Assembly (NCBI RefSeq): GCF_030463565.1
Contig: NC_134653.1
Location: 31,247,150 to 31,311,149 of the forward strand
Length of the DNA stretch: 64,000 nucleotides
DNA from: Pelecanus crispus
Taxonomy: Eukaryota > Chordata > Aves > Pelecaniformes > Pelecanidae
Reading direction: 5' to 3'
The notes under the pieces were generated by a model. That model ran no database searches. It was not told the origin of the DNA and worked only from the letters and a program-made list of their open reading frames with translations. Below, in pieces: positions 10,801 through 25,800 of this stretch (its first letter is position 1; every line of letters begins with the position of its first letter). The translations under genes were made by a program, and so were the position numbers.

Positions 10801-13800
10801 TTTTAAAGCCTTTCATACGGACAAATGACTTTGAAAGTGCAAAGTCTTCTGCTTCTTGGAGACAACCTTACATGACCGAGAACTGAAGATGTTGCCATGA
10901 CATTTTGTCCGGTCTCTGCCCTGGATGTCAATGCCTGCACAGGAGGGACAGCTTAATGGAAGATGAGCTGTTCTTTAATGTGCCACAATGGAAACTGCAG
11001 CACTTCCAGAATCCTCCCACTCAAACATCTTTCACAGAGACAATAACCCCTGGGAGCGGGGCAAGAGGTATGTCTGAAGGTAGAGGTCCTTTAAACCATG
11101 TAGTTTTAATCTGCTGGTACACCAGAGTCAACATGCTGAGACTTACGAGAGTGCCAGCAATATAAATCGATGTGTTAACCCTTGGTAACTTAATAAGAAG
11201 GACACTACTGAACAGCGGTTGCTCACATAGACTACGACATAGCCATCGGATGGCAAAAAAACATTCACTTGTATCTGGGCAGTTTAGTTTGGTTGACATA
11301 CGCTACCATTGTAATCCTTCCATTTGAGGGGGCCTTCTTTCTGATCTTCACATTTGTGGCTGGTATTTTCATTAGTTTAGATTTGCAGTATCAGCAATTT
11401 TTCAGCTAACCAGTGATAGGCTCAGTTATTTTTTTCTGCAAGGAAATAAGTGGGAAGAAAGACAAATCTTCAGTATATAGTCCCAGTATAAAGTAGAACA
11501 GCCTTATGTGTCAGTCCACTTAACTTGTAAGCACTCTATGTTCAGCCTAACAGAGATAATAGTGATTTGGATATCTGTTCTTGCTGCTCTGCTGCATAGC
11601 CTGGAAAAGTTCTAAATACCTGATTTTTTTTTTTTCTTTAATATATTTTTAACATAAAGCTGGAAGTGTAGGTCCTACCTCAGTAGCTGCCTGGATCATG
11701 TATATATCTGTCCTCATCTGATGTTTTGACTCTTGTCAAGCTCTGTTATTGTAGGACAGAGTATGAGATGCCTCTGGGCAGCTGTTGGTCTGCACTGCAG
11801 ATAGGTTTAAAAAAAAAAAAAGTTGTGTCCTTTCCTCTTCCCCCCAGTATGGTCTGGTCTAGCCCTGTGGAGAGAAGTTGAACAACTGAAGTCCAGTGCT
11901 ATTTTAACAGCATGTGCCAATCCTGTGACTAACTTGTGTTTTCTGTCGAACTGATTTAGACTTGAAGGTATCTGCTACACTTGAAGCTTTCACCCATTTC
12001 CTCACAGACTAGAAGAAACATTTTGTCACTTTTCCCTGATTGCTGAAGGAGAGAGTAGTTCTCTGTAATTATCTAGGTCAATGCTTCTGAATCCTTCTGG
12101 TTGTGACCTTACTTCCATCTACAAGCTTCACCTCTGTCAAGATAAAAATCCCTAATGCCACCATAAACAATTGACTTTTTACTAAGTGGATGACCCCTCT
12201 TGGGGTTACGACCTCTAGCTTGGGAACTGCTGATCCAGGCATGTATGTCAGGCTTGTAACTTTCCTAGTCCTGCCTTTTGCACCCCCTTCCACTTCAAAT
12301 ACTCCAGTATTCCTCTTTGGGAGTAACACCAGATGAAGCTAGTTCTTGAAGTTAATTTTTCGTAGGAAGAAAACCTTACAAACGTGAGCCTTGGCTGTTA
12401 CTTTTGCACAGGAGCTGATGGCATGCTTTCAGGCATCACCGTAAGTCTCTCACTTGCCTTTTGAGAGGACTCTGAAATCTTGATCGCTTTCCTTTTAAGC
12501 TCACTTTCATTAGATAATTGTGTAAACCACTAAGATTATGTCATTTAATGTCTGGCAGAGTTGCTGTTGTTATGATCAGTTGTCATAAAATGACCTGTTT
12601 GAATTTATTAAACTTCTATAATATGGACTAGCATGCCTCCTGGCTTTTTATTTTTAAAGTCACGTTTTAGTTATTCTAGTACAGAAATACTGAAAAAACT
12701 TCTTCTAAAGGATGATGTTACAAATATGTTTCCCAAATATAGTTCTTATTACCAATTGGAGCTGATTAGTTCAGTGATCTGCACTCTCAGATGTTTAAAT
12801 GACAAAGATTTTTCTTTACCTTTCGCAGGCATTTTCATCTACTACTTAAATAAGAGCCAAAGAAATATGTTAATAAACAAATGAACAAATAAAGAAACAA
12901 GACTTTCTTTTATAGCGTTTTTTTTGTGTGTATTTGCAGCTTGCCTGTACGCTGTAATTCATCTCGGATATCAAGGTTATTTGGTAAATCTGCACAGTCA
13001 CAAAAAAATTGTTTGGTACGGTATTGCGTATGCAGTAAAAGAGACACGTTTCTCTGCTTATTTCTGAGCAAGTAATTAGGTTTCTAATGCTTTCACAAGG
13101 GAAAATAGTTCATGCTTTTAGCTGAGTTGTTAAAAAGCTCTGCTGCTATATACAGGATTATGAATCAGTAGAGGCTTTAAACAAGGTGATACGGTTAAAA
13201 TTTCTTGGAGCAGAAAAAGTCAGAACAATCTTGAAACTTGTAGTTTTCAACTGCAACACTAAAAGCATAATGTAAAGTATGCAGCAGCTGCTGAGAACCT
13301 ACAAAATTTCAGTATCTAAACCATCAGGATGAAAATGTTTGCACATATTTATGTATTTTACACACACACAGGCGTATCAAACCAAAAGCCTTATAGAGGG
13401 CTTAGAAAAATGTTTTTAAAAGAAATCAAGGTAGTGTTTGCACTAAGACAGCTTCCTACTGTGTGTCTTCAGAAATTGCTGTAAGCAGAAATGCTATTAC
13501 CTAGCAGAGCAACAGAAAGTGGAAGACTAGGAGTGTATGTACAATGTTGTTTATGGGAGCAGTTTAAATTTTGATGTGTATTTCAATTTTCAGGGTACCT
13601 TTAAAACTGTCAATTCTGGTATTTCTCTTATAGAATAATCTATAAATCTTGTGATTCAGTCTTTTTTACATGATTTTATTTGTATTTCTAGAGACAAAAG
13701 AACTAAATAAAAAAGTGGTACTCCCTATATTTTAACTCTGTGGTACAAGAGGAATGACCTTAGACCTGTAACGTGGTGATGAAAGTAACATAGTTAAATT

Positions 13801-16800
13801 TTTTTTCATGCTGCTGTTAAAGATAACCTTATGATTTTGAGCTTGTTTCTGTTTTTCTGTATGGTTTGTTCCTCCTGTGAGATGGGAGTAATACTTGTTT
13901 AATACTCAGGGGGCTATTACGAATCTAATTGATATTGGGGACTGTACCACCATCTTCAAGAAGTTGTTATCTTTATGTGTGAAGTTCAGCCAATTTAATT
14001 ATGTACAGAAAGAATTAAATGCTATTTTGGAGATTTAAAGGCTTTCACTTGCAATACATAACTTTAGGAAAAAATATACCTTGTGAACAGTTTCATAGTT
14101 CATCAATTCTCTGTGTAGTAGAATTAAAACTGATCAATGAAACCAGCATATTCAGCCCGAGACTGTCATTTAAGCTAGTATACTGGGAGAGCTATTGCAA
14201 AAAGTCCTTGTTCACATCTGTCACTGGCCATGCATTTTCTTCTTTCTTTTCCATTCTGCTTCTTTTCATTCGGCCTGCTATTCCACACCAGGGAACTGGT
14301 CTAAACCAAAAATCTAGCTTAAAAAACCCCCCAATAAAACAACAAACAAAAAAACCACCCCCAGGCATTACTGCCAGCACCAGGGAGAGGATGAGGGGGC
14401 AGGAATTTCAGTGGCGGCTCACTTTTAAATTTACTTAATGTGGTCATAAAACCTCAGGCTAAAACTCTTCATGTAGATTAGTGTGTCTTAATTGTAGTAC
14501 GCCTTGTATTTACTATCAGTAGAGAAACATTTTACCCTAATAATAGCGAACGCCTGACTACTTTCTGGAGCAGTATTGGCAAAAATATTGTTTAATGGGA
14601 AGAAGTATCTGGTTAAGGTCACGTAGTAGGATGAAACAGGACAAAAATTGGATACAGCAGGAAAGATGACATCCTCCCCATAGCTGATGATCTAAAATTA
14701 GATACCTTTTGTGCCTCTCAGTGTTGAAGATGTCAGTGGCCAATTAGAGTGATTGAACTCTGGATCAAGCATTGTCTAATTAAAATATTTATTAAAATTG
14801 ATTTAAAATATTAAAGAAATAATATTTAAGGACAAGATACTGTAAAATTAAAATAGTGACAGGCTTTTTACTAACATTTTTTATTTATATGTAACTTCAG
14901 GCTGTTAAGTGTGAGACTTTAAAAATCAAAACTTTTCAAATGTAGTCTTTGCTAACTAGAGGTAGACAAAGTTGGAAAATAGGCAATAATCACAGTCACA
15001 GTGTATGAACTGTAATTTCAAAGTGACTGAAGAGTACGTTTCTCATTTGCAAAAAGTCTCAGTGATGTTTACCCTACTTATAAAATCAGGTATAGAAAAA
15101 GATCTTAAAAAGCGATGTTTTTTTATTTCTTCCCCTGGTTATAGTGTCTTGGTTACATTAGAATTTATGCTAGAATTACTTGGTTACATTAGAATTACAC
15201 TTTTTGCACTCACACTGTGTATTTTTTTTTGGTTATTAGAAGTTATTCTTTAAAATTTTATATTTCGATTATAAAGATTTTTTTGTTAACATTATTGGTT
15301 GTTCCTAAGGAAAATGTTAATATGTCTTATCTAAAAGCAGAAAATGGACTATTTTAACACTACCAATGTATGTAAGTTAGACTTTAAATTTTCTCTCAAT
15401 TCTCTTTATGTTTGTGTTTATAAAATTACTATGTTATTTTTAACTGCTGCTGAGCATCTTAACTTTTTCATGTCCTTGTTTTCATCGTATATTAATCTGC
15501 ATTATTTTTGTAGCTTGGCTAGTTATCTTTTGCTAATTCTGAATATAATCTGTATGTGCAGATTTTGTTTAGTATTCTTCCTTTAAGCATATGTATGTTT
15601 GTGTTTTTAGCTTGATGGTGTTACTGTTAAGCTGCTATTTCTGTTAGAGATTGTCTTTTGAGATTTAAGTAGATTCTTGGGTAACTTGTTTTATGGCAAA
15701 GCAATGTGGTTGTTACATCCTTTTCATCCTCCTAGATTTGGTTTAAGCCTTGTTAGCCAAAAATTATTGGTGCTGTGAAGTGGTTGATTATTTACTGGTT
15801 CAGGTGACTGCTTGTGATGTGGCTTTTGGCCATTTGCTTCTGAGATCTCCCCAAGCATTGTGTAGGCAAGGTGCCCAAATACCACTAACAAAAGGATGCT
15901 GGAAATCAATCTTAAATCAGAGCTCAAACTCAAGAGTAAATACTAAGGCATCAAGGAGGCAGGGGAAAGGGAATTTTACCTCTTGCTGAATGAGTAGTTG
16001 TTTGTTCAGTGAAGTACTGGAGAGGACAGCTTGAGTAACAGGCATGTGCATCTGCAGGGAAATGAATCTGTGCTTATTTTAACAAAGAGGATGGTCAGAT
16101 CTGCTGCATAAGAAGTGAATAAACTAATTTGGGGGAAAAGGATTAAATTTTGCTGGGGGATTTAAAAAGGGAGATTTGGCAGAGTACACAAGCTTTTGTA
16201 GCCTGAAGAAACCCTCTTCAGTGGGTGCAGCCTTGGGCAAAAGGTGTTCAGAATGGCAGCCTCTGACAGCACGTGCCAGGGAGGTCTGCAGTAAATCAGC
16301 TGGGTAAATGATGGAGAAGACCTTTCTGATTCAATGTCAGTACAAGTCATTTTAGCATAGATTTTCTATTTTCTTTCTCCACCTGTATCTTTTATAAACA
16401 CTGGTAGTTTTATCATCTATTCCGGAATTTGTGAATAAATGTGGTGCATTTTTTTCTCACATTTTATTTTAACTTGCTTTGACTTTACATAGTTTCAAGA
16501 TAACAAGCTTTGCCTGAAGATATGAGAAAACTGTAGTCACTATGCTGAGGAAACCTTGGCAAGGGCTGTGATTCCTTTGTGAAGCCTTTAGACTATCCAA
16601 AGGGGAACAGTATATATAGCACAGACCAAGTGAAGCTCTGTTATTAGCGCTGGGTTAGAAAGAGGTGTGTTTTGCTAACCAGCAAGAACCAGAACGGTTC
16701 CCTGGTGTGCGGCAATATCTTAGGAGCATGTCTGAAACCTGAAAGCTCCCAAGTTGGTTGTCACAGCTAGTCACTGTGAAAACTTGGTCTTGAAGCTCCT

Positions 16801-19800
16801 TTTTGGAGGTAGCTCTCAGTACTTAGCTCTAGTCAGTAAAATGTCTTTTGAGGAAAACAGACTGTAACAATTTTCTGAAGACTCCTGTATGGTAGATGAC
16901 CGTACACCTTTCTCCTAATATCCTGCTGTTTTCTGGAAGTGCAAATGCCTACTTAGACCTTCAGATGATGTTGAATGGTTAATTTTTTTCACTGGTTCTG
17001 TAAGCTGTAAGAAAACTACATTATGTAAATGGCTTTATTTTCAAAAATCTGTAAGTTCCATTTTGGAACTGTCTTCTAAATCTGTTGAATCTAGTATACT
17101 TCATATATTGTTAATGCAAATTAATGCATATTTCCTTTACGAAAGACCAAAGCAAAACACTCTTAACAGTTCCAGACAGACCATACTATGCTTATAAAGC
17201 AAATTACAAACTGTGAGATCAGTGAGAAAATAAAACTTCAGTAGGGAAAGGCTTTTCATCAGCATTTCTGCAAATATTTGACACTCGCTTCTTGTCTTGA
17301 TTTCTACAAGACAGACTCAGAGATGTAGAGCAGTATCAAAGGCAAAAAAAATCCATTTTCCTGCTAAACTGTGGGACCTGAGGAACAAGAGTGTGTAACA
17401 CAGTGCGACTAGTTTTCATAAGTCTACCTTCAGTTGGACCCTAATGAGTGACAAAATTTGTAAGGTTAAATTATATTCAAAACGTGGACCTTTCTGCAAC
17501 AATTGGTTGCAGTTTTCTTGATGAGAACCCACCAAACATAACATTGGTAACTTGAAGGAAACTGAAAAAACGTTCATCAGTTGCAACTGGAACTCAGCCT
17601 TTGGTTGAGTTTGCAGTTTGGCTGAAATAAAGCAATTCTTAGGTGTTTGAATATTTGACTATTTAAACCTTCTGCTTGTTATTATGTACGGGGTACAGAT
17701 TTGATTCAAAATCCACATGAGGCTGTACAAAGTTTGTGAATTAACATAGTGGTATACTTATAATTTAGGTGGGCGCAACTTTTTGAAACGTTGCCTGGCA
17801 TGGATTGCAGGGCTCCACTATGCTTATGGGAAGGGGAGAAGGCTATAGGTAGCTCCCCCCCACCTCCCTGGAAGTATACCCTAAAAGGGAGAGCCAACTA
17901 AGCATAGCACACCTTGTCTTTTGTGGTGTCTTTGTTATTAGCATAGTCAAAGACCATAGACCTGTTTTCTTCAGCTTTTAACTTTCAAGATGAAAACATT
18001 CATTCTCTTTTTCCTCCATTTCTGCAGCTTGTTATCGCCTAGTTGAGGATCCATCACGTATTTAGCTTAGTTCAAGAAAGTCAAAAGCAAAACTGTTTTA
18101 GAAAGTGATTGCATCTATAACGGGAAACAATTAAACTTATTTTTGAGACAATAGAACACACAAATTAACATGAAGTAGTTATTTTAAATGTATAATATGT
18201 GGTTTAGGAATTAATATTCTTAATCTCTTTGAAGAAATTAATTAAAAGAGGTTCATTAGTTTTAAGAAGCTCAATAGTAACATCTATTCAAGTGTAATTA
18301 TTATGTGAGTTACTTTAAAGGGAACTTTTCATGACTCTAATGATAAGTGTTCTACTGAAAAGCTGTTTCATTGACTTTAGTAAGGGTGTTTGTAGAAATG
18401 GCAGATGTGATTTGTCCTGAAGCGTTTTATCAAGCTGTTCAAAATTCTACAATTAGACATAAAACATCTATTTCATATTCTCTATGACTACTGCCTACAA
18501 TTAAAAATGAAAAACAAAACCCAACAAACAGCCCTGTATGAAATTACCCATTGCATCTCTTAATCTCTCACATTACCCCCCCACCCTTTGTTTTTTTTTT
18601 AATTAAATGAGGGAAGGACAGCTTTACAGCATAAAGATGGGCCAAAGAGAGTGTTTGGGGGTGGATGAGATGACACAGTGTAGCATGCAGGCAGAAGCCC
18701 TTTGGACACTGGATCCAAAGTATCAGAAAATGTTTGGCTCATTGCTTTCCTTCAGGGTGCCGTAGCTTAAGTGACTTTGCTGATCTCAACTGTTGTTGTA
18801 TGCTGTAGGGAGAAAAGTTGTCTGTAAATTACTTAGAATTCTGAGTTCTTTCAAGTACCAGGCTGGGTACTAATCCGTAAATATGTTTGTTTCTGTCATG
18901 GTTTACTTGTTTTTTTCTGTTGTTCCAGCTTTGTCTCCAATTTTACTTAGTAAAAGTAAAAAAGTGCCAAAAAGGCCTCTTTCTTCTGTCTGAAATGATG
19001 ATGATGAGACTTTTAGGTTTTTAAACTATGGCAGCAACTGGAAATATTTTGAGAAAGGTGTAGCTATGTGCAATATGATAAAATTGAGGAGGAGAAAAAA
19101 AACAGGGGAGTGAGAGCATATAACAAAACTCTTGGTTCATTTTAGAGAACTGGTTTGTTTGTTTGAAAAAGCTCTAAAACTAGAACATATATATTCTTAC
19201 TACAAAATATTGTTGACCTATTAGTTTCCATAAAAGGGCTTTAAACTCAGCCCCTGGGACCCCCCACCTCCTCAGTCCTTTTGAAGTTCTTAGCAAAATT
19301 GCTTCGATTACAAAAAAAAATGCTCCAAGGGAGGCGAGTCTTTATTTTCAAAGATATTATTTCATATGTTTTTTCATTTACAATCTGTATTATTGTTGTT
19401 TTAGCATCACAATTGAAAGTTTAAAAATCTGTCAGCAACCCCCAAGCCCAGTCTTCAGTGACAATGCTGGCTCAACAGTAACAGACTCCGTACCACTTGC
19501 ATGCTCTTTGGCCTCCAATGTAACTTTATTCATGCCCAGAAATTTAAAAAAAAAAAAATTTAAAAAAAAAAAATCCCACAATCTGTTGTAGAGGACAGCT
19601 GATCTAGAAATCATACTACAAGCATATGTTACCTCCCCCCCAAGAAAAAGAAAGCCTCTATAAATACCAGCTTTTTCCTTCCTTTTAGATATTGACATTT
19701 GAGACCAAGAATCCGACGGAGCTGGCTGAGCGCTTGCGATCTGTGTGTGGAAACCAGAGCAATGCTTATGCTCGACTGCTGGAGTACCGACTAAATGCGT

Positions 19801-22800
19801 TGCGTGGACTCTGGAATGCCCAGCGCCAGCTAGCCTTGGAGGAGCAGCATGACCGGGAAAGCTCGGGGGATGAAGAAGCGCTGGCCTTGCTCAAGCGTCA
19901 GGGCTTGTTACAGCAGCCTGAACAGGCACCATTTACTTCACGAATGGGGCTTCTATTGGTCTTTCCCCTCATTCAGTCTCAAAGTAGAACAGACCCTTCT
20001 CTCTGTAACATAACTGCTGAGGTGCTATTGAATTGCCTTCGAGACTGCCAGCCTTTGAGTTTGACTAAGGAACCAGCTGACTGTCTTAATGGGATAGAGT
20101 CTTTGCTGTGCTCCTGGCTGGAAGACACTTCTGCTTCAGGCCAACAGATTCCATACAAGCAAAAAGAAAATGCTGCTGCTGCCCTAGTTGCCTTGGCTTG
20201 TGCAAGGTAAGGAAACTGTAGTAAGTGTTTATATTTAAAGGTAAAAATCAAAAATGATGTGACCACGCTGTTGATACTAATTTTTGGTTTACACTAGTCT
20301 TTTTCTTTCTAATATTTAAATATTGGTTTGGAAAGGGTGAAACTGATAAGCTAAGCATTTTTGTGTGTGTGTGTGTGTTTAGCATATGTAAAAACAGAAG
20401 GATCTAGGTTAGAAATGCCTCTTGTGCATATTGCTGCTTCTACTGCAGTGATCTGTTCTAGGAATGGTTCCAAATGTTTTTATCACGGAGGAAAGTTGTC
20501 TCACTTTTCCCTTTGTACTGCCCCTTTAATCCTGTAGCTTAGGCACCTTCATTTGGCTGTCGGAGGCATTACTGCCAAGTTGCAGGGCAATTTGTTTCAG
20601 ATTTCAGTGTTGCCTGTGAAACATCTGGAGGCATTTTTTCATTTTGTTGCCAGTGAAGAGTTCAACCAGTGTAGGTTGAACTATCCTGTGCCCTGCATGG
20701 GTTTAGCAAAGCATCAGGTGATTGAGGACGGAGTGACCATAATGGCTTTTAATAAAAACTTACTCTTTTTAGGGGATGGGGCTTGTGGCAAGAGGGGGGA
20801 GTTTACAAAACTTAGCTTCTGCAAAGTCAGATGAATGTGGGTCTAAAGTCACTAGTAGCCTTTTGTAAATCTTGGCTTCAGTGTTTCTCAGATTGCAGCC
20901 TTGTCTGTCAAGTTTAACTCTGATTTAAGATGTTGAAGTTCTCAGGAGATGTCATGATGTGTTTTAGAAAAAGGTTTATTCAAATGAAAACCACTTAATT
21001 TCTAGTGTACTTGTTCTAATGAAGTCAATGAGAAATCTACTGTATGTGGCAAACTCTTCTGCGCTGACAACCACCTTATCTAAAAGGCAATGTACTTGAA
21101 CATAGCTCAGATAAATTGGATTTGATAAACACGATCTCATTTATTTTTTTTCCAGATGTCAATTTTCAGGAAGTATGGGAATTTTTTTTTTTTGCAGCTG
21201 AATTTGTAAAAGAGCTACATTTCAAATACAGCTTTTGAAATGAAGGTTGATCTTATATTTTCTTTTCAAATCTCTCTTGTATTGCTTACAGAGTTGTAAT
21301 ATCCTGACATGCCTTGTTCACCTATGAAAGCTTTGCATTTTTCCTTTAAATATGTAAGTCGTGTTGGGTACCGTTATGGAAAAAAAAGCCTTCAAAATGA
21401 GACTATTACTGAGATTCCTAGTTGCAATCTTGGGTACTTCATATTACTAAGAATAAAACAACAGGGTAAATTAATTATTTAAAGCAGTATTTAGGTGCTT
21501 TGAAGTATTCGGTGTCAATTTGCTCCAAGCTGAGGTTGTGGAAGCATACAGCTGAAAATGACGGTGGGGAAAATGGGGTTTGGGGTGTGGAGGAGGAAAG
21601 TTAAGGAGCTAAGACTGACCATGTGTGACAGAAAGCAAAAGGCTATATTCAGCAGAGTGCATGGAAAGGATCTCGTCAATTGATCAGTCATGCTTCTGAA
21701 GAAATCAATTCATAACTGACTGCCATCACGCCTAAGGCGCAGTCAAGATTCTCATACTTAGCTAGGCTATTATGCCTGGGAATAAAGCCACCATGTCTTT
21801 CAGAAAATGACTTCTTCGTAATATCCTGACCTTTAAAACAGGAAGTGTAAAATATATTTTACAAGAGCTCTGTATGTCTTTATTTCTACAAAAAACCAGG
21901 CGTTTTCCACTATATTAACGTACAGATTTCATAGGTTCTCCAAAAAAAAAGTATTCAACTTATGAATGAACAAGAATTATGATTAGAGTAACAAATTCCA
22001 TATGTTTGTAAATACCACAATCAAATTTTAAAGCAACACTCTTTTAGGCAAGATTAGAAACAACTTCTATTTCAGTTTAATTTTGTTTTCAGAAGTATCT
22101 AGTCCTTATATACATGAGAAGGGAAAAAGCTTCCAAATTTGTGTTTGGAAGTAAAAGTAATTGGAATCCTGATAATAAATTAATTAGTCTGGTCTTTTCT
22201 ATTTTAGTCAAGAAAGCCATTTCTAGCTATGTCTGCAGCAGCTCTTACTAATACTTTGGCTCAGCCCCAGGAAGACCCGCAGATTGTATTTGAAGATCTA
22301 AACATGATTAACCAGCTACAAGAAATATTGAAAGTAGCTGTCGGTAATAGATGCAAGATTGAGGTATTTTATCATGTGCCTAGATTGCCTTTACTATACA
22401 TGTTGTTTATGACACAGCCCATGGTTGCTGATGTCCCCACGAGCATGGTGCTTCATCCTCTTCCAAAAAGATAGTGTGATTTAGACTGGCAGTTCGCCAG
22501 CATTCTTCCTTTATGTTACCCTCTCTTCCTCTTTTCATTTCATTCATGAAGAAAAGAAATGCAAATTAGAAAAGAAGTTTGATGATATGTCTTGGATATT
22601 CTCTCTTTATGGTACTGGATATTATATTCTACATAGATGCTGTTGTCTGTGTGCATTCCATCTTGTTTCAGTAGACATCTTTAATTCATGTCTTTCTTGT
22701 CCTTTTAGAGGGTCGCTGAAAACCTTTGTTCATACAGTGCATCTATTACAGAAACAGACTGATCTAGGATCCTTGCCCGTGGCTGATGTATTATACAGGT

Positions 22801-25800
22801 TTGTAGTGACTTTTCTAGTTGTGGCACTTTTACATCAGCTCTGAAAATGTGGAAGTGCATTTACAGATAAATGTTTTTAAATTGATTAAAAGGCTCTAGA
22901 GTTATTGAAAGGTCTAGGAAAGATAGAAATTTAGTCAATTACAGAAGGAAGACATTAGAAAGTAAAATCTAAAAGGATCCGCTAATTGTTTGTTGGGTGT
23001 TAAGTGTTTGGTTTTTTTTTCCTCCCAATTAAATATTGATGATTCCTTTAAGTGGTTTACGAACACTGACAGCGTAATTACTTAAAATATATCTTCATCT
23101 TAACTTTTGGATTAGCCAGTTTTTGCTATCACTCTTCTCTATGCATCTTACTTTATTTTCTGCTTAAAGGTTGTTGCTTTTGGAGGGAGGACCTGGATCA
23201 CCCTCTTGTTTGCTCGGAGGAAAGCATATAGTGTCTTGGGGCTTTGAAGACATGTTACCTGCACCTGATGCCAACAGTAGTTCCAGCAGTGAAAATAAAG
23301 GTAAATTATTTCATGACTGTCAATATTAGCAGGGTAGGACAAGATGCTTTTGGTGGTGATAATTGTTTAAAAATTACTGTAAAACTTTAGAGTTGGAAAA
23401 GATTTCTCCTTTTCTGTTGGAAGTAATGTAAAAGCAAGTACAGTACATATCAAATAACTGAAAGCTGAAGGGTTCAGAAGGACCATCTGGAGAGAGACCT
23501 GGGCATCCCAGGAGTGTCTCGAAGCCTGATATATAATGAGAGGGGGAGGGCAGCAACTGTCTGGGCACTTCGTTGTCTTAGTCCATACATTCAAAACTGA
23601 AGTTTTGGAAACATGGAGTACTAAATTGTTCACATTGTTTGGCTTGTCATACCTATTCTCATTAAGTTAATCTAACTAGGTATGTAAATGATTTGTCTGC
23701 TTTTTTTAAAGTTGATTTGGGGACCCAATAGAAAAAAAATCCTGTTTTATATTAAAATTAAGAGGCTAAGTCTTAACTCTGGTGTGTTAATAATAGTATG
23801 GTATATAATTTTTTTAAATACAAGATAACGGGGTTCAAAAGAGTGTTGCTTTTTGGTTGCTGAAAACCAGATGCTGTTTTAAATTGTCTGGTAATCAGGT
23901 TGTAGGAAACCATCAAAAGCAGTAGATACAGTGACCCTCCCTGACTTCAGTGGGAATTTTGCAGAGGGGTCAAACTGAGTTTGGATATTATCCACTCGTT
24001 AGTTTTTCAGTAAGCATAATTTTTTTGTCCTGCACAGTAGCACTGTATTCAGTAGCTATCATTGGCAGAGCATGATTTTCTTAGAAGTACAAGTTCATTG
24101 CTTTTTTCCCTTTTCCTGTTCTACTCTTGTTTCTGTCCAGTCTGTTTTGTATGGTTTTTTTAATGCTGTCTCTTGTATTTCTTTCCCTGAATTAATTCTC
24201 AGTTTTTACTGCTTTGTTTGCTTACTATTTTTGTTCTAAATGGGAGAGTTCACATTGCTTTCGAAATATTAGTTCAAGCTTTGATGACATCTCATTAAGT
24301 TTAATGCAAGCCATAGGAATTTACAAATCTGAGTTGTCATTTTAGGCTATCTGAAAATTTAATGGAGACATGTATTTTGAAGAGGCTTTCTTGCTATGAG
24401 AGTGCCTAGAGGTTTTTTGGTGTTATGTTGTTTGGTTGGGTTTTTTGATTGGTGTGTGTCATGTGTGTCTTCCCCCGTACCCCCCCCACCCCCACCCCGC
24501 CCCAGCTGACTGTTCAGATTCTGTGAACTTAAATAGGTTGACTGGACTAGTTTCTTGATAACCCTGTTACAAGGTTTTGCCTTGTGTGTCCCATGTTGAT
24601 TGTTAATAACTACTACTTTGTGAATAAAAAAAGCTATGTTTGAAATTTTGTCTTAATTTAACGGTGTTTAGAGATGGAAGGGTCTGCTTGCTAGCTTTAA
24701 GAGAAGCACAGAGTTGTACCAGAAATCAGATCAAGGCTCAATATTAGATTATTCCTTCCCCACAAACAGTATGTTATACCAGCGGTCCTGAGCAGAAAGG
24801 CTCACATAGTCATAAGCCTTGCTTGTATTTTATCTTGCTGCCAGTTCTGAGTTCTGAACAGCATTACCTGTTGGAAAAGCAGAAGAGAATGGTCTTTTGC
24901 TCCTTTGTGTCATTCTGAAGGCATTTAACAGCAAATACTCAAGTTGTTTTATATTTAAGTAAAGGAATTTTCCACTTGAAATGAGTTCAGTTGAATAGTC
25001 CCGTGTTCCTAAGCACGGTTGGGTGTGCTAGTCTAGTTCCTACTGTATTTATAGTTTTGAATAGTGTGCAGAAAAAGCCAGTTCAAACTTACTGTTTTTT
25101 TTTTTTACAGAAGCTTGGGCTATAACACCCAAAGACAGGTCTTTAAAACTGAAATGAGAACACAACACAGGAAAAAGAAATTATTCAGAAATGGATGGTG
25201 TATATTTGAATCATGAGAAAACAGTGCTAGTGTAATTTATTGTCTCAAAAGAGAAGCTGAGTGACTAGCACCTAACTCTTGTTAAGTTTATTTGGCAACA
25301 GCAGGAGAATTAAATAGCCCTAGTATTCGTTTGAGTTAGGCAATCTGGGCACCTCCATAAGGCTTGAAAGAAACTACTGTGAAAAGAATGGACTTTGACT
25401 ATGTTACAGTAGCTCTTAGAACACCGAATAGTAAATTCAGTATTAAAAAAAAAAATGGTTCTGGCCCGTCGGTAATGACCTGTCATGAGCATCTGTTGGT
25501 TTTCAGTTGCTGTGGTAGCTACCACAGAAGTGTAATGACCATGGAGAATTTCCAGTGTTGTATGTTACAGAGGAGGTCTCTGCTCTATTCTTTCTTCCTG
25601 ATTCAGATGCAGACTTAGGGCGCTGTCTTGCAGCAGATGGGCTCTATCTTTATACAACTAATTCAGTGGGCAGAGGAATAAGCAAATTAGGATCTGGATT
25701 ACATGGTACTTTGCGGTAAGTGACAGTTGAATATTGGCTATTCTGCAGATCTGTTTAAAAAAAAAATTATTGTTTTGGTAAGCCACTCTCAGATGTTAAG

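Larger units (their letters stand above)
7817..19688 (+). other. HECTD4 intron 1 (11.9 kb)
   Basis: This is the largest intron seen (GTGAGC...TTTTAG). It contains a G18 run (7971-7988), a TAAA-type repeat near 9585-9603, several T or A homopolymers, a possible decayed hAT-like element (12078-12232) and a 31-bp-period duplication (15148-15196). No exon-like segment could be supported. Long first introns often carry enhancers, but none can be named here. Confidence 0.8.

Noticed and set aside
10641-11299. Cluster of open frames in intron 1
   Set aside because: The frames conflict between strands, lack acceptor/donor pairs in phase with exons 1 and 2, and resemble no known protein.
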